Positions 25,262 to 33,918 of a stretch of DNA of 64,000 bases are shown here, in pieces. Position 1 is the first letter of the stretch, and every line of letters begins with the position of its first letter. Both the position numbers and the translations under genes were made by a program. This DNA comes from Candidatus Nitrosotalea bavarica (GTDB lineage: Archaea; Thermoproteota; Nitrososphaeria; Nitrososphaerales; Nitrosopumilaceae), in contig NZ_FUYK01000003.1 of assembly GCF_900167955.1 (NCBI RefSeq), forward strand, positions 62,001 through 126,000, given 5' to 3'. Under the pieces are notes generated by a model, which made no database searches, had not been told where the DNA came from, and saw only the letters and a list, made by a program, of their open reading frames with translations.

Positions 25262-25783
25262 CTAACATCGGTAGGGCTTCCCGCGGTCGTCATCCGTACC
25301 GACTTGCACCTTATCGGTTGTAATGGAGAAATCAGCTTGGTAGCTTGTGATCAAACCGCCTGTTGTGTAGTCCCCGACATTATACGCTATGCCGCCTCCA
25401 ACGAGTGCTGTACCTGTACCACCGGCAATCAGAGCAGTCGAAGTTGCTGCAGCCATTCCTATTGCAGGAATTGCAGCACCCGCGGTTCCAACAATTAGAA
25501 CCACTGCGCCCACTGCCAAGAGTGCAACACCTAAACCCTTCCAGAACGACGACCTCCTTACCCACTCATACACATCTACTTGGAAGTGCCCAAATATTTG
25601 TGTCATGAGTTTGAAGTGGTCTACTCTGGTACACTCATCATGTGGATCATCACCCGTTACTGTCTTTGATTCAATGTCATAGCCATTTGGGACCCGATCC
25701 GGGGGTTCGGGCTTGTTGTAAGTAGGAGGAATAAGCGTGTAGTCTACCCAAACTGAGACACCACCACGCACTTCAACAGGCAT
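25262..25783 (-). CDS. Glycine-zipper membrane-active hypothetical protein, 173 aa
   Basis: No family is recognised. The N-terminal half is polar (PPTYNKPEPPDRVPNGYD). Residues about 85-140 form two hydrophobic Gly/Ala-rich helices (VALLAVGAVVLIVGTAGAA, then TALIAGGTGTALVGGG). The tail is polar, rich in Asp and Thr. Glycine-zipper hairpins of this kind occur in pore-forming toxins and membrane-inserting effectors. There is no signal peptide. It is last in an operon with the metallophosphoesterase and the 521-residue protein. A toxin-like role is an inference only. Confidence 0.6.
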   Translation of the reverse strand: MPVEVRGGVSVWVDYTLIPPTYNKPEPPDRVPNGYDIESKTVTGDDPHDECTRVDHFKLMTQIFGHFQVDVYEWVRRSSFWKGLGVALLAVGAVVLIVGTAGAAIPAIGMAAATSTALIAGGTGTALVGGGIAYNVGDYTTGGLITSYQADFSITTDKVQVGTDDDRGKPYRC

Positions 25784-25831
25784 ATCGGTTTCCTATAGAT
25801 TCAAGTCCTTTACGGATTATCTTGCCTACAA

Positions 25832-27055
25832 TCATGGCGGATTTGTGTTTTTAGTCAATGCGTGTTGTTTCAAATCAAGCTCAAAACTATCAATTTTTTG
25901 TGACTTTGTCTGCCACGATTCATTTTGTTTTGGAACGATGTAATATTCACCGCTTATGGTATTTTGTGTGACCCTTAAAATCATGTATCCATTATGATCC
26001 GCATTGTAATTTTCCAAAGTTACATCGTTATTGTTAGTATCTACATATGGAACTTGTAGACTATTACCATCAGGTTGTTTTTGCATGTAATGTAAATTAT
26101 GATAGCCTCCGGCACCTGCAACAATATAGGGTGCTTGACGTCCCTTGATATTTCGTGTAAATCTCTGGTAGTTATGAACATGACCGTTAAATACCATGTC
26201 CGGGATACGTCCAGATTTGCTAAAAGCATTATCTAGTACACCGTCAATTGTTTTGCTGCCTGAATGATGTGCGTCAAGAGAATACGCCGGATGATGAACA
26301 GATACTATCAATGCTTTATTTTTTGGTGCGGTATTTAGTTCATTTACAAACCAATCAATTTGGTCCTGATCAAATTGTCCTCCTTCTGGCACATTAGAAT
26401 ACAGACCAATCATTGTTGCAAATGGTGTGTCAAGTGTCCAGTATACATTTGGCTGTGTCATAGTATGACGTGGACACTCGCCAGCATCAGGCGAGGTTTG
26501 TGGTTCACGAGCACAAAAGTTTGCAACAAATGCTTCAAGTGATGGAGTATTATCTCCCGGAGCTACATCACCATCATGATTGCCAGGAATGGCAACAATT
26601 GGTGCTGGATAGTGGTTATATGGTTCATAAAATTGAGAGATATATTCACTTGCGGCACCGTAGAAATAAACTACATCTCCCAAATGATAAAAAAATGTCG
26701 GAGCATTAGAATTATTATTAACAATGTCATCTTCCATTGCATCTGCAACAGATTGTTGCGGGTATGGATCCTTTATTCCTCCAGTATCCCCGACAATATG
26801 CAATACCATTTCTCCAGATTTTTTAATTGATGAAATCTGGTTTGCAGACAATATGCCATCTAATGACATATGATATGGACTCTGACCTGTAGGATTTGGC
26901 AGTTGTTCAAACTTTTGGTTACCAGTTGAATTCTGTTTAATGCTGGAATTTAATCCGCTTGGACGTTTTTGACCAAATATTCTTTGTTTTGGCGATGTAT
27001 TGATTTTTTTGTGGAGTGCAGAACGTTTGGTAGTAGAACTCTTCTGTCGAACCAT
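25832..27055 (-). CDS. Calcineurin-like metallophosphoesterase
   Basis: A 407-residue phosphoesterase with the full dimetal motif set: VGDTGG, HLGDVVY, PGNHDG, VSVHHPAYS and NGHVHNYQR. The last resembles purple acid phosphatase, which suggests that subfamily. The first 75 residues are basic and low-complexity (KSSTTKRSALHKK) and are probably disordered. No signal peptide is visible, so it may act inside the cell or be carried out by an unusual route. It begins 4 bp after the stop of the 521-residue protein, so both are translationally linked. The substrate is unknown. Confidence 0.85.
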   Translation of the reverse strand: MVRQKSSTTKRSALHKKINTSPKQRIFGQKRPSGLNSSIKQNSTGNQKFEQLPNPTGQSPYHMSLDGILSANQISSIKKSGEMVLHIVGDTGGIKDPYPQQSVADAMEDDIVNNNSNAPTFFYHLGDVVYFYGAASEYISQFYEPYNHYPAPIVAIPGNHDGDVAPGDNTPSLEAFVANFCAREPQTSPDAGECPRHTMTQPNVYWTLDTPFATMIGLYSNVPEGGQFDQDQIDWFVNELNTAPKNKALIVSVHHPAYSLDAHHSGSKTIDGVLDNAFSKSGRIPDMVFNGHVHNYQRFTRNIKGRQAPYIVAGAGGYHNLHYMQKQPDGNSLQVPYVDTNNNDVTLENYNADHNGYMILRVTQNTISGEYYIVPKQNESWQTKSQKIDSFELDLKQHALTKNTNPP

Positions 27056-27059
27056 GTTA

Positions 27060-28625
27060 TCATGCGATTGTTTTTTCCGTATTTGCAGCGACGTATTGAG
27101 CGTGTGTCGATATAGAATTTGCCAATGTGGTAAGACTATCAGTCAGGAAAGGCAATGTGTTGGCATCCATAGTTTGAATGAGTGTCTGTAAGGTGGACAT
27201 GTTTGCGTTTGAAAGCTTTGCAGAAACCATTCCTTGTTCCACATCTGCTGGTATTCCGTTAGCCTGCCATGAACGAAGAGTTGCGCGTAGGTTATCCACA
27301 GTGAGCGAAGGATTAGCAGTCACAGCAGCTTTGATTTCAGCGATTGCAGCTGTTAGAGATTCTGATAAATTGTTTGTGCTTGTTATGAGTTGGCCAGCAA
27401 GTGTCTTGTATGTGGAAGTCTGCAGATTAATGCCGTCAACATTCTTGTCCAATCGAGCTGCTATTAATTTCCCCTCTGTCGCACTTAATGCATCATAAGT
27501 AGATACGCCTTGCAAGGACAAGTTCAAGAATGCTAATGTTTGTGGCAATTTTGTGCTAGCGGGTATCGATGGAATAATTGGCTTGACGATCGCATTGTAG
27601 ATGAAGTCTGGTGCCGGAGGATCCTGTGCCGAGGCAAGTAGTGCTGCTGCGGTAGCTAAAGCGGCTGCAGCACATGCAGCGCCAATTCCAGCACCTATGC
27701 CGAAACTGAATATCCCAGAAATGGCACCACCAACTGCACAGGCTACCGCGGTGGCATCAGCAGCTACGCATCCGTTCGCGTCAGTGATTTTATTAGATGG
27801 AACAGAAACTGTAATACTTAGTTGATTCGAGTTTTGTGGTGGATATCCATTCCCCCATGAATCCTGTAGTGTCATTTGTACTACATAGTTGAAAGTCTTT
27901 GAAGTGGGGGCAACTATTATTCCACTTGGAGACGCCACCCACCCCCAATTCTGGGTTATCGAATTATACTGCATTGGATTAGGGTTTGGCCCTATGTCGG
28001 CAGTAACGGATTGAACTCCTCGCGTAGCTATCTGATTATTATTAGTGTTGGTCTCAATCAGTGAACATGAGGCTTTCATTACACTCCATTTACTTTGGTT
28101 GAAGAAATTGCCGGCAATACCGTAAGCAGTATTCCACTGGACAGTGGATGGGGCACCAGTTGTCGGATTTGTCCAATTCCACCATGATGCGTTTATGTTT
28201 TCTTCGATGACAACCAGTTGGGCAGTTGCAGTAAATGGACCATTACCACCTGTAACTTTTAGAGTGAGGGTGTGAGTTCCTATCATATACAATCCTTGTG
28301 AACCTTGCTGTCCCGGATTAAACTGTAGGGCAATGCCACTCTCTCCGGCAGAGAAAGAAGAGAACGTGAAAATTCCAGGTGCTGTCTTAGGAGTATTCTT
28401 TGTAATTGGAACAGGTTTGCTCGTATATAGAACATTATTGTTATCACTGGTGATAGTAGCTACTACGTTACCAGTACCAATTGAATCAAACATAAGACTG
28501 AAGATATTCCACGATAGTTGAATTGGTTGACCTGGTAGAACTGGGCCGCTTATGGTCAACTCACAGCTAGCGGAAAATAAATTAAACTTAATCTGAGGTA
28601 CTACAGGAGGATGTGGAAGACTCAT
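27060..28625 (-). CDS. Large beta-sandwich and glycine-zipper hypothetical protein
   Basis: No family is recognised for this 521-residue protein. The N-terminal 270 residues look like two Ig-like sandwich domains (TISGPVLPGQPIQLSW, then FNYVVQMTLQDSWGNG). Next comes a striking Gly/Ala-rich hydrophobic stretch (GGAISGIFSFGIGAGIGAA, about 295-330). A helical C-terminal half (LITSTNNLSESLTAAIAEI) follows. It has no signal peptide. G+C is higher than in neighbouring DNA, suggesting transfer. It heads the operon 27060-25832-25262, whose last gene repeats the glycine-zipper feature. Confidence 0.65.
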   Translation of the reverse strand: MSLPHPPVVPQIKFNLFSASCELTISGPVLPGQPIQLSWNIFSLMFDSIGTGNVVATITSDNNNVLYTSKPVPITKNTPKTAPGIFTFSSFSAGESGIALQFNPGQQGSQGLYMIGTHTLTLKVTGGNGPFTATAQLVVIEENINASWWNWTNPTTGAPSTVQWNTAYGIAGNFFNQSKWSVMKASCSLIETNTNNNQIATRGVQSVTADIGPNPNPMQYNSITQNWGWVASPSGIIVAPTSKTFNYVVQMTLQDSWGNGYPPQNSNQLSITVSVPSNKITDANGCVAADATAVACAVGGAISGIFSFGIGAGIGAACAAAALATAAALLASAQDPPAPDFIYNAIVKPIIPSIPASTKLPQTLAFLNLSLQGVSTYDALSATEGKLIAARLDKNVDGINLQTSTYKTLAGQLITSTNNLSESLTAAIAEIKAAVTANPSLTVDNLRATLRSWQANGIPADVEQGMVSAKLSNANMSTLQTLIQTMDANTLPFLTDSLTTLANSISTHAQYVAANTEKTIA

Positions 28626-28667
28626 AATGAGAAAATAGATAGTTTTGTGTTTAAGGCAAACTCACAC

Positions 28668-28681
28668 GTAACACGTGTTAC
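28668..28681. promoter_or_regulatory. Perfect 14-bp palindrome GTAACACGTGTTAC
   Basis: It lies 43 bp upstream of the 521-residue gene start and 107 bp from the divergent winged-helix gene. The half-site GTGTTA also recurs in the tandem repeats at 33802-33886. A dimeric repressor site is likely. Confidence 0.5.
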
Positions 28682-28731
28682 AAACAGGTTAGCATATACC
28701 AGAGAATTTATCTTCACAGTATAATTTCAAG

Positions 28732-28753
28732 GGAAATTTAGATCTAAATTTCC
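28732..28753. promoter_or_regulatory. Perfect 22-bp palindrome upstream of winged-helix gene
   Basis: The half-site is GGAAATTTAGA, mirrored exactly about 28742/28743. It ends just before a TATA-like CTTAAATAG (28754-28762), which lies about 28 bp before the ATG at 28789. Position and perfection argue for an operator, most simply bound by the winged-helix product of that gene. Confidence 0.6.
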
Positions 28754-28788
28754 TTAAATAGGTAATTTGGTTATATCAAAACCTAGCT

Positions 28789-29082
28789 ATGACGCTCGAA
28801 TTTAATCCTGATAATCATGTTCTTATGAGATTTGCAGTTGTCATGGATGGAAAAAATATAAAAAAAACACATTTACATCTTGCGTCAAAATTGAGATGGG
28901 ATTCATTTCAAAAATATCTTGATTGGTTACAAAGTAAGGGGTACATTACACGTAGTAACATTGATGGATCTGACACATACATTGCAACCCAGCAAGGTAG
29001 AGAAATGTTTGATAGACTTTCAAAATTTCTTGAATGTATAAAATCTGAGAAATACAGTACATTGAATTCTCGTCTGGATTGA
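28789..29082 (+). CDS. Winged-helix DNA-binding protein, 97 aa
   Basis: A 97-residue winged-helix protein of the small archaeal type. The helix-turn-helix is at KTHLHLASKLRWDSFQKYLD, the wing at YITRSNIDGSDTYIATQQG, and a C-terminal dimerisation helix follows (FDRLSKFLECIKS). A perfect 22-bp palindrome and TATA box lie directly upstream, so autoregulation is likely. It is followed by the membrane protein gene with a 3-4 bp overlap if the TTG start is used there. It may control the divergent accessory operon. Confidence 0.75.
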   Translation: MTLEFNPDNHVLMRFAVVMDGKNIKKTHLHLASKLRWDSFQKYLDWLQSKGYITRSNIDGSDTYIATQQGREMFDRLSKFLECIKSEKYSTLNSRLD

Positions 29083-29105
29083 TAAGTTTGAACTCCACAA
29101 GACAT

Positions 29106-30017
29106 ATGCCAAGAAAAATCATGATTATTGTTTCAATATTTCTTTTTGCTCCGTTTATAATTAACACAGGATATTCTTACGGTAACGCCACTTGCAGTTG
29201 TACTGGTAACACAAATAACCAATTAGATATGGTCAATAACGCGATTAGCAACTACAGTCCCATAATATTAGCAATAATAGGTTCTGGCGGATTGGTTGGC
29301 ATATTTGTAACTCAACATCTTACTGAACGCTATAAAATAAGAGAGCAATATTTTAAACCATATGTAGAATGGAGCCTACAATTTTCTGGCACATTGCATG
29401 AATTTGAGGAAATTTGTCGAAACATAATGCTTACGAGTAATGGATGTACTCCAAAAAATTCGCCTACAGACATCATATCACACCTATGTCAGATGCATGA
29501 CCAATTAGAAGAAGGATATCAACATGTAAGTTGGATAAAGAAAAACAATTGGGCAGATATAGAGCCCTTGGATGATTTCATGGATATTGTGGACAGACTA
29601 TGGCATTGGTTGGAAAGTAATTATCCTGACGTGTTTATTACATCAAAAAATAATCCAGATATGCGGCTTAAACAGATCTTATTCAGATGCCATCGTATTG
29701 GAAACACAGATAGTATTGTAAAAGATATAAGAGATTCCATAGATAGAGATACAAGGACGGTTTTTAAAGAGCATAGCAAAAACCTGGAAAATAAAGTATT
29801 CAAAATATACTACGATGAATGGGAGAAAGATTCCATCAACAAGGAAAAACTCGATCAAGTGTTTTTCCATTATTTCGATCCAATTTATTACATATTGGCA
29901 GCAAAGGCACCAAATGTTGGTCTCACAACTCTGGACGGCATATTAGGTAGGCTCACGTTAAAAGCCAAAATATTTTTTGGGCAGAAAATCACATACAGAT
30001 ATTCCATTCAAGACTAA
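29106..30017 (+). CDS. Membrane-anchored hypothetical protein
   Basis: About 303 residues; no family recognised. It has an N-terminal signal or first helix (MPRKIMIIVSIFLFAPFII), a short extracytoplasmic loop with CSCTG, and a second helix (IILAIIGSGGLVGIFV). A long cytoplasmic helical domain follows, rich in Trp and His (LCQMHDQLEEGYQHVSW). The frame begins with a TTG at 29079 that overlaps the winged-helix gene, but the ATG at 29106 gives a normal signal sequence. It is probably one operon with the regulator. It may be a membrane sensor or effector of the island. Confidence 0.62.
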   Translation: MPRKIMIIVSIFLFAPFIINTGYSYGNATCSCTGNTNNQLDMVNNAISNYSPIILAIIGSGGLVGIFVTQHLTERYKIREQYFKPYVEWSLQFSGTLHEFEEICRNIMLTSNGCTPKNSPTDIISHLCQMHDQLEEGYQHVSWIKKNNWADIEPLDDFMDIVDRLWHWLESNYPDVFITSKNNPDMRLKQILFRCHRIGNTDSIVKDIRDSIDRDTRTVFKEHSKNLENKVFKIYYDEWEKDSINKEKLDQVFFHYFDPIYYILAAKAPNVGLTTLDGILGRLTLKAKIFFGQKITYRYSIQD

Positions 30018-30037
30018 AACCAATAAATTTGAATCAG

Positions 30038-30067
30038 ATGTGGATAAGCAAATTCGTTGATCCACAT
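30038..30067. terminator. Hairpin between convergent genes
   Basis: ATGTGGAT (30038-30045) pairs perfectly with ATCCACAT (30060-30067) around a 14-nt loop, between the ends of two convergent genes. A termination or mRNA-end hairpin is the simplest reading. Archaeal termination usually depends on T-tracts, which are weak here. Confidence 0.3.
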
Positions 30068-30151
30068 TCTTTCCTTCTTAGAGATATTTCATATATCATG
30101 AATTATCATATTCGTTCAAGTCTAAACCTGTAAGACTCGCTACAAAACTCC

Positions 30152-31897
30152 TTACACAATCGAGAATATTCGGTTTAGCAGGTCTACATTTCTTATTATT
30201 TCATCATGGATTTTATCTAATTCCGGTTTTTTAACATCAAAAGTTATACTGTGAGCACTCTTGTTTCCTTCATCGCGAAGTTTCGATATCCAATCTAGTG
30301 TTTCTTTGAAATCACGCTTGACATTATCAAAATCCCCCTGTTCAATTCTTTCTTTAGCGTTAGTGATTATTATGTGAAATTGATGATAACGATCTTTGGA
30401 GTTCAAATAAGAACTAGTATCATTTTTGTATTTTTTTCGTAATATGTCTATAACTAGATTTTCAAATAATTTTCTAATCAGCATTTGTGCAGAGGAATAT
30501 AATTCGTAATGGTAGGTAAGATTAATTTCTCTAATTAATTTGGTGTAAAATGCATCTGTAGTATTTGTTATGTCTAAGAATCTAGCATTTTCAGAATATG
30601 GTTTTCCATTACTTGAAGTCTGTTCAATTGCTTCAATATGTCTTAGTTCAGTCATTACTTCTTTTATTTTTGCTTTTAACCAATTTTTTCTTAATTTAAA
30701 ATTAGATTCATCTATTCTAGTAATTTCAGTAAGATCGCTAGTCTGAGAAGAGGATGGTAGACGCTTCTCTATATTTTTTCTTGATTGAACGTACTCATCT
30801 AATCTTTCTTTTCCATCCGTAAAACCGGCTTTAAGCAATGTGCGAAATCCCATAGCAATATCAGGTAACTGATTTGGTTTATCAATATCCTGTAACCTTT
30901 TCAAATATTCTTCTAATTTTTTAATAAGATATGGAACATTCGGACGTGACGAGTTTATTTCTACATGAGGAGGAGTAGGTTCTAATTTTTCATTAATAGG
31001 TACTACGTCTTGAATTTGAATTGTTTCAGGGGTTTTGTCTACATAGCTACCTACTGTACCACATAATGTTCCTATCAGAACACTTTTTTTATAAACATCT
31101 ATTCTAAATTCATCCAATACATCAAATGAATCAAGAGGAATTTCGACTTCAAAATCGTGCTTGATTGATGAATCACCTGTAATTTTATGTGAAAGAGTTT
31201 GCTTATCCTTTGGAATTGGGGTCGTGTTACCTAGTCTTTTATACAAATTGACTACAAAATCCAATTGTACAGTAGGATATACGACACACCTTAAACTTAG
31301 AAATTTATCATGAAATGTCGCTTTAGATAGTTTAAAGAAAACAGGAGCACATATTATGTTTCTGGCATTAAATGAAATGTCATCCTTATTGATCTGAAAG
31401 ATCATGCCGAGATACTCAATAATATCTCTAAAGAATTTTTCTTGAGCTCTCTTATCATACACACGAATTTTATTGTATACATCATGAGCACTGACATATG
31501 AATAGCCAAGGTAAGAATCCCATTCCGTATCTACATAATTAGTTGTTCCAACAAATAGTGGAGCAGATAATTCGTGGCATAATTCATTACGATTTTCTAC
31601 ACTGACTCTAAAATTAGAATTAATTAAAAGGAAATTTTGACCCCAATTATCACATATCTTTCCCCATTCCTTCACGGATAATACTGACAGATCTACACGA
31701 AAGTCTCTTTCATTTATCATTCCATGCTTATGTGTTAATTCTTTATACTCCTTTTCAATTTGATCCATTTTTTCTCTACGAAATCTAATGACAACAAGAA
31801 AAGCATGCCAAGAATTGTTTTGTAAAAGAGATGCCGTTCGTATATCTATACAATTGTAAGTATCAAGCAGAGAATTGGCTATCTCAGCAAATTGCAT
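30152..31897 (-). CDS. Hypothetical protein with C-terminal HEPN/DUF4145-like region
   Basis: A 581-residue soluble protein. The first 280 residues are mixed alpha/beta with no known pattern. The C-terminal third is helical and ends with LRDEGNKSAHSITFDV. This GN-x-x-AH motif is typical of DUF4145 and related HEPN-like domains in defence and RNA-cleaving proteins. AT-rich codon use differs from the flanking genes. The next gene upstream (32015) is unrelated in sequence but also ends with a His-containing motif. A defence function is an inference. Confidence 0.55.
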   Translation of the reverse strand: MQFAEIANSLLDTYNCIDIRTASLLQNNSWHAFLVVIRFRREKMDQIEKEYKELTHKHGMINERDFRVDLSVLSVKEWGKICDNWGQNFLLINSNFRVSVENRNELCHELSAPLFVGTTNYVDTEWDSYLGYSYVSAHDVYNKIRVYDKRAQEKFFRDIIEYLGMIFQINKDDISFNARNIICAPVFFKLSKATFHDKFLSLRCVVYPTVQLDFVVNLYKRLGNTTPIPKDKQTLSHKITGDSSIKHDFEVEIPLDSFDVLDEFRIDVYKKSVLIGTLCGTVGSYVDKTPETIQIQDVVPINEKLEPTPPHVEINSSRPNVPYLIKKLEEYLKRLQDIDKPNQLPDIAMGFRTLLKAGFTDGKERLDEYVQSRKNIEKRLPSSSQTSDLTEITRIDESNFKLRKNWLKAKIKEVMTELRHIEAIEQTSSNGKPYSENARFLDITNTTDAFYTKLIREINLTYHYELYSSAQMLIRKLFENLVIDILRKKYKNDTSSYLNSKDRYHQFHIIITNAKERIEQGDFDNVKRDFKETLDWISKLRDEGNKSAHSITFDVKKPELDKIHDEIIRNVDLLNRIFSIV

Positions 31898-32014
31898 TTC
31901 TAAAATAATGTTAAAGCACTATGTAAATGGTTAGCAATGTATTTGATTTCACGATTTACGATGTAAGCATGATGAAAAAGTCATCTTGATTTTTGACTAA
32001 GTTAGTCATTAAAT

Positions 32015-33295
32015 TTATTTAAAACTATCAACAAATTCTTGTGGATTAGCAAGAAAGGTGTGCCAAAGATCCAATGAAAGATCAGGAAGATAATTAGGAA
32101 TTTCTCCAGTATGATCTAAAAATTTGATTCGTTTCTTTTTGTCATTAAGAAGATATCCGTGATGACTATTTCTATAAACTCTAAGATATTCTGCGACCTC
32201 ATTTTCGTGTGATTTTATGTTGATCCTAGTATTATGTTTTGAATATAGAACATGTCGTACTGTGTGTTTCAATGTAAATCTCATTCCTTGAAGAATCTGC
32301 ATTGATCTTGGTGTTTTTTTAACAATTGGTTTCAATTTGTGTTCAAAAAAAGTTAAAGACAACAGATTCTTCCAAATGTCTGTTTCCGATTTTGTTGAGC
32401 AAAAATCATGAACAAAATTAGCATATTTATCCAACAGTGTTAGAAATAGTATTTTACGTAAATATGGCTGTTCGATTATTTGTATTAGATAAGTATCAAG
32501 ACATATCCTAGCTAATGAGAAAGAAACAAGACGTTTAGTTTCCAAGTCAGATAAATTAAGAACAAAATCATAAAGTCGGTTTAGAGAATCTACATACCAC
32601 TTAAAATATTTAGAAAATATTTTTGAAGACAATGGATTAAAAATTGATCTAGTATTTTTGAACGGTTGCCAGTTAGAATCAGTATAGTATCCTTTTGTCT
32701 TATCCATCAAAAATCCATGTAAATTCCAATTGTCATCATACATGCTCATTGGTGAATTTATAACAAAACAAACAATTCCACTCATGGAGCCTGTGATTGA
32801 TCCTTGAAAATATGGAAATCTTACAAACATTGGAATTTCTAAACCAATAGAAATCAATGTGTCGTGAAAATCAATGCCATATGATTGAGAAAATCCTAGA
32901 GAGTGAAGATCAGGTTTGTATTTTTTTGTCAGCTTATTTCCTTCTATTAAAAAATGATGCATTCCAGCAATACTGAAGGGGATAAACCAAATTTTCCCAT
33001 CTGGATATTTTTTGAAAAATAGAGGAGCGTATAATTTAAGTAAATAGTCGGGGAATAAATTCCCATAAGATCCCGCATTGATCCCATTAGCAATTCCAGT
33101 TAATAAACGCCACTTATTTTGTTTTTGAATTTTCTTTATGATGGATTCATGTCGTTTTTTTTCTTTACTCCATGTTTTATTACGATTGGTCAATTGATCA
33201 GTAAAATGTAATTTTTCAAGTTTTTCCTTGATATTTTTTTGTTTGTAGTTTAACTTATCCATGATAATGGGTTTTTCAAAAATTCGAAAGCTCAA
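32015..33295 (-). CDS. Hypothetical protein, 426 aa, HEPN-like C-terminus suspected
   Basis: I recognise no family. The protein has a long basic helical N-terminus (KTWSKEKKRHESIIKKIQKQ), a central region rich in aromatic residues and Gly, and a helical C-terminus containing VYRNSHHGYLL. RN-x-x-HG of this form appears in several HEPN-type proteins. It is very AT-rich, like the 581-residue gene 117 bp downstream on the same strand, suggesting joint acquisition. No membrane segments are confident. Confidence 0.5.
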   Translation of the reverse strand: MSFRIFEKPIIMDKLNYKQKNIKEKLEKLHFTDQLTNRNKTWSKEKKRHESIIKKIQKQNKWRLLTGIANGINAGSYGNLFPDYLLKLYAPLFFKKYPDGKIWFIPFSIAGMHHFLIEGNKLTKKYKPDLHSLGFSQSYGIDFHDTLISIGLEIPMFVRFPYFQGSITGSMSGIVCFVINSPMSMYDDNWNLHGFLMDKTKGYYTDSNWQPFKNTRSIFNPLSSKIFSKYFKWYVDSLNRLYDFVLNLSDLETKRLVSFSLARICLDTYLIQIIEQPYLRKILFLTLLDKYANFVHDFCSTKSETDIWKNLLSLTFFEHKLKPIVKKTPRSMQILQGMRFTLKHTVRHVLYSKHNTRINIKSHENEVAEYLRVYRNSHHGYLLNDKKKRIKFLDHTGEIPNYLPDLSLDLWHTFLANPQEFVDSFK

Positions 33296-33461
33296 CTCAC
33301 ATATTCTTTATTGATATCATATTTATGGTTAAATAAAGAAAAATGTAAAGAGCTAGAAAAACAGAAAAAACTAGTTGATTTTGAAAGATCTATACTTGGT
33401 AGACGCATTTTGAATTACCGAATTTTTATTCCATATGAAATCCTTCAAAATGGTTATTTTC

Positions 33462-33719
33462 CTATAGATTCACCAAACCTCCACTACATTGAATTTCATG
33501 CTTTTTGGAGCATTTGAAATAGTCTCGGCTTGATGATGTTCTGCATATCTTTTGCTTTGGGATGTAACATGTCTTGATCTTTCCATATTGATCTGGCGGA
33601 TGCCTAAATCTTGAATAAAGATATTTGAAGAAAACAGAATTCTTGGTAATACCGTCAGCAATCTTCCACGCTGGTTTTTCACATTTTGGGCATGTTATCA
33701 ATTCAAACTGAATGTGCAA
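33462..33719 (-). CDS. Possible small zinc-binding protein, 85 aa
   Basis: A short frame with CPKCEKPAWKIADG near the start, then basic and aromatic residues, then two more Cys. The first 50 residues look protein-like; the last 30 are Ser/Arg-rich and could follow a frameshift. It lies just downstream of the phased GTGTTAA repeats, which would form its upstream region. An opposing 68-residue frame (33311-33517) overlaps its end, and only one of the two is likely real. Confidence 0.35.
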   Translation of the reverse strand: MHIQFELITCPKCEKPAWKIADGITKNSVFFKYLYSRFRHPPDQYGKIKTCYIPKQKICRTSSSRDYFKCSKKHEIQCSGGLVNL

Positions 33720-33801
33720 ATTATAGTATTAGTCTTTTCTTGGAAAAAAGAGAGTAAAACTGGTTCAGTAAATATTCAGTTTCGTGTTGCATTTGTGGTA
33801 G

Positions 33802-33886
33802 AGGTGTTACTTCAGTGTTAAATCAGTGTTAACCAGTGTTAAATCAGTGTTAACCAGTGTTAAATCAGTGTTAAACTAGTGTTAAC
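33802..33886 (+). repeat. Helically phased tandem repeats (iteron-like)
   Basis: Eight units of 10-11 bp run head to tail: a degenerate AGGTGTTACTT, then alternating CAGTGTTAAAT and CAGTGTTAAC, with a last CTAGTGTTAAC. Together they form a 21-bp dimeric unit repeated almost exactly three times from 33813. The units fall on one DNA face (about 10.5 bp spacing). This suggests cooperative binding of a regulator or an iteron origin of an integrated element. They lie between two leftward genes, 33 bp beyond the end of the 192-residue regulator gene. Confidence 0.7.
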
Positions 33887-33918
33887 TACAAACTTGTGAC
33901 CAGTTAATTATATTGTCC

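Noticed and set aside
25139-30153. 15-bp direct repeat GCTACAAAACTCCTT at 25139 and 30139, bracketing the first accessory block
   Set aside because: A 15-mer match is expected about once or more by chance in 64 kb of AT-rich DNA, and the flanking bases differ. It is not enough for a target-site duplication or att call.
33311-33517. 68-codon plus-strand frame starting with TTG
   Set aside because: It overlaps the better-looking CPKC-containing frame on the other strand, has no promoter signal I can see, and has no family resemblance.
33813-33886. Possible CRISPR array at the tandem repeats
   Set aside because: Units are 10-11 bp (21-bp dimers), contiguous and without unique spacers; no cas genes are seen nearby.
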